NCBI GenBank assembly: GCA_963732635.1
Contig: CAVTAL010000013.1
Span: forward strand, 12,909-76,908
From: JAKFWF01 sp963732635
GTDB taxonomy: Bacteria > Pseudomonadota > Alphaproteobacteria > Rhizobiales > Hyphomicrobiaceae
Length of the DNA stretch: 64,000 nt
Direction of reading: 5' to 3'
Below the pieces are notes generated by a model. That model did no database searches. It was not told the origin of the DNA and worked only from the letters and a program-made list of their open reading frames with translations. Shown here in pieces: positions 57,305-64,000 of this stretch (its first letter is position 1; every line of letters begins with the position of its first letter). The position numbers and the translations under genes were made by a program.

Positions 57305-60300
57305 ATGACCGCGTACCAGCTCAAGCCATTCACTTTCAATCTTGCGGATCTGCAGTTCATTCTGGATCAGGTCAACTTCGTCCCCCTGTTCGATGCCTTC
57401 GGCAACGCCATCATCGCCTGGGACGGCACTGGCGCGATCTACAAGACCTCGGCCGGCGCCTCGATCCCGGACAATCAATACGACACGACGGGGCTCGATC
57501 CGGCAGCCGCGATCGCTGCAGTACGGCACCTCATATGACACGCTGACAGCGGCCCAGGGCCTGCGCAACGTCAGCGGCATCGACAACAACCTGCTGCTCG
57601 TCAACCACAACTGGGCCGCGGTCGACCAACCGTTCCTACGCGATGTCAACGCCAATTTCGACAACTACGTCGCGCCACTTGAGAGCGGCGACCTGAATGC
57701 GAACTACGGCGCCAAGACGTTCGGCGTTTCGACCGCCGGCAATCACGATTACAGCCACTCCAGCGGTGATCCGGCTGCCAATGTCGTCGACTACACGCCG
57801 CGCATGATCAGCAAGACCATCACCACCGGCGGCGCGACGCCACTGCTCGATGCCAACGGTCAGGTGGTTCATTTCGACAAAGATCTATACGATGCCGGCA
57901 GCAACACCACCTACAATGCCCTGGTCGACGCAGTGTCGATTGGGGGCGTCGGCTTGATCGACGGCGCCGCTATCGTCGCGGACTGGGGCATCCTGGCCGG
58001 CGGCCAGCACGACCCGCAGGATCCGACCAACGGCGAAATGTTCTTCGGCGCCATCAATCCAGGCGTCGCGCCCGGCAACAGCTGGCTCGCCTACTTCGGC
58101 CAGTTCTTCGACCACGGCCTCGATTTCGTCAGCAAAGGCGCGGCTGGCGTTAAGATCACCATCCCCTTGGCAACCGACGACCCGCTCTACCGCGCACCCA
58201 TCGGATGCTCCCGGTGACCAGGGCAACACCAAGATCACCGTGTCGCGCGCCGACGTCAGCGGCTACGACGCCAATGGCAATCCCGAATATGTGAACCACA
58301 CCTCGCCCTACATCGACCAGAGCCAGACCTACGGCTCGCACGCACAGATGACCAACCTGCTGCGCGAGTGGGTGACGACCGACGGCGGTGCGTCTTATCA
58401 CGCTGGCGCCCATCTGCTCGACGGCGAAACCTCGGTTGCATGGATCAACTCCTGGGGCGAGGCCACGAACGCGACACTGCCGACGCTCAACGAACTGCGC
58501 GCCCATCTGGTAGCCACCGGTCGCGACGACCTGACCTGGCAGGACGTGCTCGACCTGCGCAATCGCGACGAAAATGGTGACGTGATCGATACTGATCTCG
58601 GCACGGCCGGCATTCAGTCGACTGGCAGCGGCCAGGCCCTGCTGCTCGACATGAACCCGCACTTTGATACCGCGCATTTCACCCAAGAATTGATCGACGC
58701 GCTGGCGCTAGAAGGCATCGTCGCGGGCCTTGACGGGAAATATGCCCTTGGCGGCCCAGGTTCACTCGGCACCATCATCAACTTCGCCACCTTCGAGCCG
58801 ATGATCGAGCAACGCCTCGGATCCGCTCAATGCCTTGGCGCAAGAAGTTCTGCTCGAATCGGTCGGCGACCACTACATCGCCGGCGATGGCCGCGTAAAC
58901 GAGAACATCGGCCTGACCACGATCCATCACGTATTCCACGAGGAGCACAACTTCCAGGTCCGCAACCTGCAGGATGCCATTCAGGCCCAGGACGTCCGCG
59001 CCGTCGCCCTCGGCGACGAAACGCATACTGTCGCCCACGACTGGCAGGTCGGCATCGACAACGGCGCGGGCGGTCTTCTTCACCGACGCAGCCGGCAACT
59101 ACACGGTGTCGGCCGGCGGTGCCATCTCCTGGGATGAAGGCAAGCTGTTCGATGCCGCCAAGCTGACCGTCGAAATGGAATACCAGCATGCCGCGGTCGA
59201 CCAGTACGCCCGCACCATCACGCCGGATATCCCGGAATTCGTCGGCTACAACAGCGGCGAGAACGCCACCGTTTCACTTGAATATGCGCAAGGCGCCTTC
59301 CGCTTTGGTCATTCGACCATGCGTGAGACCATCGACTTCATGGACCCGACAGGCGGCATCACCGGCAAGGTGATGAGCATCGCGCTCGAGCAGGCATTCC
59401 TCAACCCGCAGCTCTACTCGCAGACCGGTGCCGCCGCCATCGCGTTGGGCATGACCCATCAGCAGATGAACGAGATCGACGAACTGCTGACGCCAGCCAT
59501 GAACCAGGGCTTGCTGGGGCAGCCGCTCGACCTCGCCGCCATCAACATCGCGCGTGGCCGCGATATCGGGCTGCCGACGCTGAATGACTTCCGCGAGGCC
59601 GTCGGCCTGACCCGCTACAACAGCTGGTTCGACTACGGCAACAACATGGTCCACCCGGAATCGCTGGCGAACTTCATTGCCGCCTACTCGCTCGACGGCA
59701 ACGTCGCCAAGGCGAACGCCATTGTCGGGCTGGAAAACGGAACGATCTTTGAAGGCGACCTCGAAGCCATGGGGCTGACCGTTGGAGAAGCGGTCGATTT
59801 CCTCAACGGTGGCGATCTCGGCTTCAACAAGATCGATACCTGGATCGGCGGCTTGGCCGAAGTCCACGTCATGGGCGGTCTGCTCGGCGAGACCTTCAAC
59901 CTCGTATTCGTGGATCAGATCAACCGGTTGATGGATGGCGACCGGTTCTACTACCTCTATCGCCTCAACAACCTCAACATGGGCGATGAGATCGCCAACG
60001 CCCAGTTCAAGGACATCGTCGAGCGCAACACCGGCCTCGAACATCTGAACGGCAGCGTCTTTGCTTATGCCGACCAGTACGTCGATCTGTCGGCGGCGGT
60101 CGATCCACTCGACACGACGGGCAGCTTCAAGACCGACCACAAGTATGCCGACCAGCTCACGGCCAATCCCGGCATGGGCATCTACTCCACGGGCGGCGTG
60201 AGCACGGCTGGCAACGGCACAACCATCACCATCGGCGGCGTCACAGTACATCCGCGACGTTCGCGCGGAAGGCGCCTACGGCAATGCCAACGTCAACGGC

Positions 60301-63300
60301 GAGAACCTCGACGGCACGCCGGATACCGGCGCCAATTCGAACGAAGTGCTGATCGCCACCGACAACAACGACCTGCTCTACATGCAGGCCGGTGACGACA
60401 CCGCCTACGGCGAGGGCGGCAACGACATCATCTACGGCGGCGCCGGCATTGACCGCCTATACGGTGGCGATGGCCACGATACCATCTACGGTGGCGACAG
60501 CGGCGATCTGATCGATGGCGGCGCTGGCGACGATATTCTCTACGGCGAGAGCAGCGGTACAGCCGCTGCCGGCCTCGACCAGATCATCGGTGCCGCAGGC
60601 AACGACATCATCTACGGCGGCGTCGGCATCGACAAGATTTCGGGCGGCGCGGGCGACGACATCATCTTCGGTGGTGGCGATACCGATGCCTTCACCCACG
60701 GTGGCGACGGCAACGACTACATCGACGGCCAGAGCGACGGCGACCTGCTCTGGGGCGATGGCGGCGACGATCTGATCGTCGGCGGCAATAACCAGGATAT
60801 CGTGGCCGGCCTCGATGGCGACGACATCCTGCGTCCAGGCAATCCGTCATCCGCAATGGGTGGCGGTCCAGACGAAGTGCTGGGCGGTGACGGCCGTTCC
60901 GATGCCGGCAATGACGGTCAGGGCATCGGCTTCGACCTGATCGATTTCAGCGACTACGCGACGGCGACCAATGGCGTCAATGCCGACTTCGCCACGCAGA
61001 CCAACCCGCTGGTTGCGATCGACGGCACCACGCCGTTCCCGGCCTGGGTCGGCATCGAAGGCATCATCGGCTCGCGCAACAACGACACCGTCCTCGCCGA
61101 TGCCAACGACAACTGGCTGATCGGCGGCAGCGGCAACGACCAGCTCGAAGGCGGCATCGGTGACGACCTGATCATTGGCGACGGCATTCGCCTCGACAGC
61201 CTGATCGGCACCTATTCGGGCACCTATACTCACGACTTCGACGGCGCCAGCCATCGTGCCTTCGACGGATCGAGCCCGGCCGAGCGAGCGCGTCATCGGC
61301 ACCAATGGGCTTCTCGACGTTGTCGGCTTCGACAAGCACTTCACCACCATGCTGCAGTCCGATATCTTCAAGGATCTCGAACTCGGCGGCAGCACGATCA
61401 CGACGCTCAATGGCGTGGCTGGAACCAGTGCCGGCGATGGTGGCGTCGCAGGCTCGGATACGGTGGTCTTTACCGGTCAGCTGGCTGATTACACGATCCA
61501 GCGCATCGACTTCGTCGATGCTCACGGCACTTCAATCGAGGCCTACAGGGTAACCGACAACGGAAGTCTCTACCCGGGCAGCGTCCGATGGCTCCGACGT
61601 GGTGGTCGGCGTCGAGTTCTTCAAGTTCGCCGACGCAACGATTTCGCCCGTCGTGATCGCGGGTGGGGCAACTGCAAGTGTAAGCGTGCAAGAAAACCAG
61701 ATCGGAGCGACTTCAGTTGCCGCAACGTCATCCGGTGGCGGCACGATAGCCTACACACTGAGTGGCGCCGATGCGGGTCTATTCGATATATCGGCCGCTG
61801 GCGTCCTGACATTCAAGAATGCGCCGAACTTCGAGCTTCCAGACGATACTGGTGCGGACGGGGGTTACAATGTCACGGTCACCGCAGCCAATACCTTGAC
61901 GGGGTTGTTCGACACGCAGGATGTGACCGTCAACGTCACCAATATCGACGAAGCTGGTTCAGGGGATCTTCATATTTCCACAGCCGGGTATGTCGATGCT
62001 GGCACCAGTGGTTCGGTGACAGCGGTGAGCACAGTGGTTGATCCGGACCTGGTGAACACTGGCAATCTTTCAGGGGCATTGACGACCTATCAGTGGCAGC
62101 AAAAGGTCGGTTTGGGTTGGACCGATATCGTCGGCGCGACCACGGCAACACTGGCTGGCGTAGTGGCATGACCGCCCGTGTCACCCAGAGCTACACAGAC
62201 CTCGGTGGCGTGCATTCGTTCACTTCGCCCGAGACCTTCATCGTGGGCACCGACGGCAATAATGCGGTCGCATCGCTCACCGGCACCAGTGGCGTCGACA
62301 TCATCCTCGGGCTCGATGGTAATGACACGCTGAAAGGCAATGATGGCGATGACACGCTCGTCGGAGGTGCTGGCAGCGACAACCTGAGCGGCGGTGCTGG
62401 CATCGACACGATGATCGGCGGCGATGGCGACGACTTCTACTATGTTGATAGCGCCAGTGACGCGGTCACCGAAAGCAACTCTTTGTTGGCATCCGGTGGG
62501 TACGACCGCGTATACAGTTCGGTCAGCTATGGACTTGGAGCGAACGTCGAATACCTGGGCCTGACCGGAACGGCGGCCGATGCCACCGGTAATGACCTCA
62601 ACAATACGCTCGTCGGTAATGCACTGGCAAACACACTCGACGGCGGCATCGGCGCCGACGTCATGCGCGGCGGCGATGGCAGCGATACCTACATTGTCGA
62701 CAGCGGTTTCGATCAAGTTTCCGAACTTGTTGGCCAAGGCACTGATCTAGTGCGGTCGTCAGTGACCTACACGCTAAGCTCCAATGCTCTCAGTGGCTTC
62801 GTCGAAAATCTGACTTTGATCGGAGCCGCCAGCATCAACGGCACCGGCAATGGTCTGGACAACGTCATTACCGGTAACGATGGCGTCAACATCCTCACCG
62901 GCAACGATGGCGACGACACGCTGTACGGCAATGGAGGCGCCGATGACTTGCGAGGTGGCATTGGCAACGACACGCTGTTCGGCGGAGCCGATGCCGATTT
63001 GCTCAGCGGCGGAACCGGCGACGATAACATGATTGGTGCGGACGGCAGTGACATCTACTACGTCGACAGCATTGCCGACGTTGCAACGGAGAGCAATGCG
63101 TCGCTGGTGTCTGGTGGCTACGACCGAGTGTACAGTTCAATCACCTACGAGCTTGGTGACAATGTCGAATATCTGGCGTTGACCGGCAGCACAGCCATTA
63201 ACGGCACAGGCAATTCCCTCGACAATACGCTGGTCGGCAACACTGCCGACAACACGCTCAATGGCGGCAGTGGCAACGATATTCTTCGTGGCATGGGCGG

Positions 63301-63652
63301 CAACGACACGCTAATCGGCGGATTGGGCAACGACTGGTTCGTTTTCAATACCGCACTTGGGCCGGTCAACATCGATACCATCGCCGACTTCGCGGTGGTG
63401 GACGATACGATCCAACTCGATCACCTGATCTTCAGTGCGCTCGGTGCCAACAGCGGCACTCTTTCGGCAGACGCCTTTGCCTTCGGCAGCGCTGCCGCTG
63501 ATGCGACCGATCGCATCATCTACGACGATCTGACTGGCGCTCTGTACTATGACGTTGACGGCATCAATGGTGATGCAGCGGTCCAGATCGCCAACATCGG
63601 TTCCGGCCTGCAGCCCACCGGCTTGTCGCATTTGGACTTTGTAATTATCTGA
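57305..63652 (+). CDS. Giant animal-type heme peroxidase with RTX and cadherin-like modules, multiply frameshifted
   Basis: One gene of about 2,100 codons is readable by joining nine frame segments. The peroxidase domain (about 57540-60230) has the distal motif FGQFFDHGLDF (near 58110), catalytic Arg/Glu in RVNENIGLTTIHHVFHEEHN (near 58890-58950), the proximal FRFGHSTM (His codon 59310) and ARGRDIGLPTLNDFREA (near 59555). A first RTX block (60370-61200), a cadherin-like domain (VSVQENQIGATSV, about 61680-61960), a second RTX block and a serralysin-type C-terminus (NDWFVFNTALGPV) follow. The protein is presumably exported by a type I system, since it has no signal peptide; no exporter lies in the window. 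Breaks are near 57519, 58202, 58819, 59070, 60244, 61285, 61584 and 62166. Confidence 0.85.
60370..61200 (+). repeat. RTX repeat block 1 of the peroxidase protein
   Basis: About a dozen calcium-binding nonapeptides, e.g. GGNDIIYGGAGIDRLYGGDG, GGAGDDILYGE, GGAGDDIIFGGGD and GGDGNDYIDGQ, lie directly after the peroxidase domain. A less regular part with VGIEGIIGSRNNDTVLAD and GGSGNDQLEGGIGDDLIIGD follows. This order, enzyme then beta-roll, is typical of exported RTX enzymes. Confidence 0.85.
62240..63340 (+). repeat. RTX repeat block 2 with triplicated 85-100 residue module
   Basis: RTX nonapeptides alternate with a longer unit that occurs three times: around 62430-62650 (YYVDSASDAVTESN, YDRVYSSVSYGLGANVEYL, NTLVGNALANTL), 62690-62900 (YIVDSGFDQVSE, VRSSVTYTLSS, GTGNGLDNVITGN) and 63050-63270 (YYVDSIADVATESN, YDRVYSSITYELGDNVEYL, NTLVGNTADNTL). 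The first and third copies are closest; the middle one is diverged. Confidence 0.8.
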
Positions 63653-63674
63653 CAACACGTGGCGGCAAATTTGG

Positions 63675-63706
63675 CAGCGGCTCCGGGATAAAAACCGGAG
63701 CCGTTG
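63675..63706 (+). terminator. Candidate terminator of the peroxidase-RTX gene
   Basis: CGGCTCCGG and CCGGAGCCG form a perfect 9-bp stem around GATAAAAA, extended by three further pairs (one G-T). It lies 23 nt past the stop. A T-run is missing, so efficiency is uncertain. Confidence 0.5.
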
Positions 63707-63955
63707 TCGCATTCGGAACAGGCCACGTTGTCTGGGCGTAGTCCTTCGGTGGCGAGCCCGAGCGAACTTCCCAGTCGCGGCATTGCCAATCTACGACCCA
63801 CGCATCAGACGTTGCGCGTGGCCGGCTCGCTTAGCCAGCCAAGCTCACCCCCATTGTCCGCTTGCGCAGGATTGTCGGTGTTTCGGCCTCGTTGAGTTCC
63901 GCCAACAAGCCTGCATTAGCCCCAATGAAATTCCAGCATATGGACGCGATGCGGG

Positions 63956-63975
63956 GGCCGGTCAATCGACCGGCC
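63956..63975 (+). terminator. Candidate hairpin terminator near the right edge
   Basis: GGCCGGTC-AATC-GACCGGCC is a perfect 8-bp stem followed by TTCGTCGTTTCT. No gene on the plus strand reads into it inside the window, so it may serve a gene on the minus strand beyond the edge. Confidence 0.4.
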
Positions 63976-64000
63976 TTCGTCGTTTCTGGTCCGCCCCCCC

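Larger units (their letters stand above)
63653..64000. other. Non-coding region after the peroxidase gene
   Basis: No convincing gene. It contains two hairpins, listed separately, and ends in a run of C at the window edge. Confidence 0.45.

Noticed and set aside
60370..63340. Regularly spaced short repeats that could suggest a CRISPR array
   Set aside because: The repeats are in frame, encode GGxGxDxUx nonapeptides and vary at third positions; they are RTX coding repeats.
57305..63652. Series of separate peroxidase, RTX and cadherin-like genes
   Set aside because: Adjacent frame segments continue one protein without gaps, and none of the later pieces has its own ribosome site; one broken gene is simpler.

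Overview
The window is G+C-rich chromosomal DNA from an alphaproteobacterium, most likely Hyphomicrobiales (Bradyrhizobiaceae/Xanthobacteraceae-like). The grounds are the single uninterrupted tRNA-Trp-secE-nusG-rpl-rpoBC-str-S10-spc-alpha array with adk between secY and rpsM, an htrA-type protease next to rplQ, an alphaproteobacterial DksA with one zinc-finger-like cysteine, and tripartite tricarboxylate transport genes with a Bug-type binding protein. The genus is an inference. The window opens inside an RTX gene.

Left accessory/metabolic part (1-20.4 kb): the end of an RTX protein; a 2-hydroxychromene-2-carboxylate isomerase-like and an L-2-haloacid dehalogenase gene (minus); a plus-strand run of malate/L-lactate dehydrogenase, RraA-like aldolase/decarboxylase, a secreted 2H-phosphoesterase-like protein and an HpaI-type aldolase; dksA (minus); a MoxR ATPase and an unrecognised membrane-anchored protein. 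Next comes a catabolic island: PdxA-like dehydrogenase, a TctABC transporter on the opposite strand, a Rossmann/SAF-domain oxidoreductase, a GntR/FCD regulator and a D-2-hydroxyacid dehydrogenase. The pdxA-like gene and the tctC/SAF divergent region share a candidate operator. A GNAT acetyltransferase, a Do-like protease and a YcxB-like membrane protein follow.

Core part (20.4-52.8 kb, all minus strand): the whole transcription/translation superoperon, read from right to left from tRNA-Trp and secE to rplQ. Candidate promoters are visible before tRNA-Trp, rpsL and rpsM. Hairpin terminators are visible after rpoC and rplQ. Strong stem-loops sit between rplL/rpoB and rpoB/rpoC.

Right part (52.9-64 kb): a minus-strand signalling cassette (OmpR-type response regulator, small sensorless histidine kinase, hybrid membrane kinase) is divergent from a roughly 2,100-codon gene joining an animal-type heme peroxidase to RTX and cadherin-like modules. 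Four 11-bp phased repeats lie between them and look like a site for the neighbouring regulator.

One property affects the whole annotation: at least fifteen short indels break otherwise well-conserved genes, including the essential rpsL. I read most of these as sequence or assembly errors and give each broken gene as one reconstructed unit.
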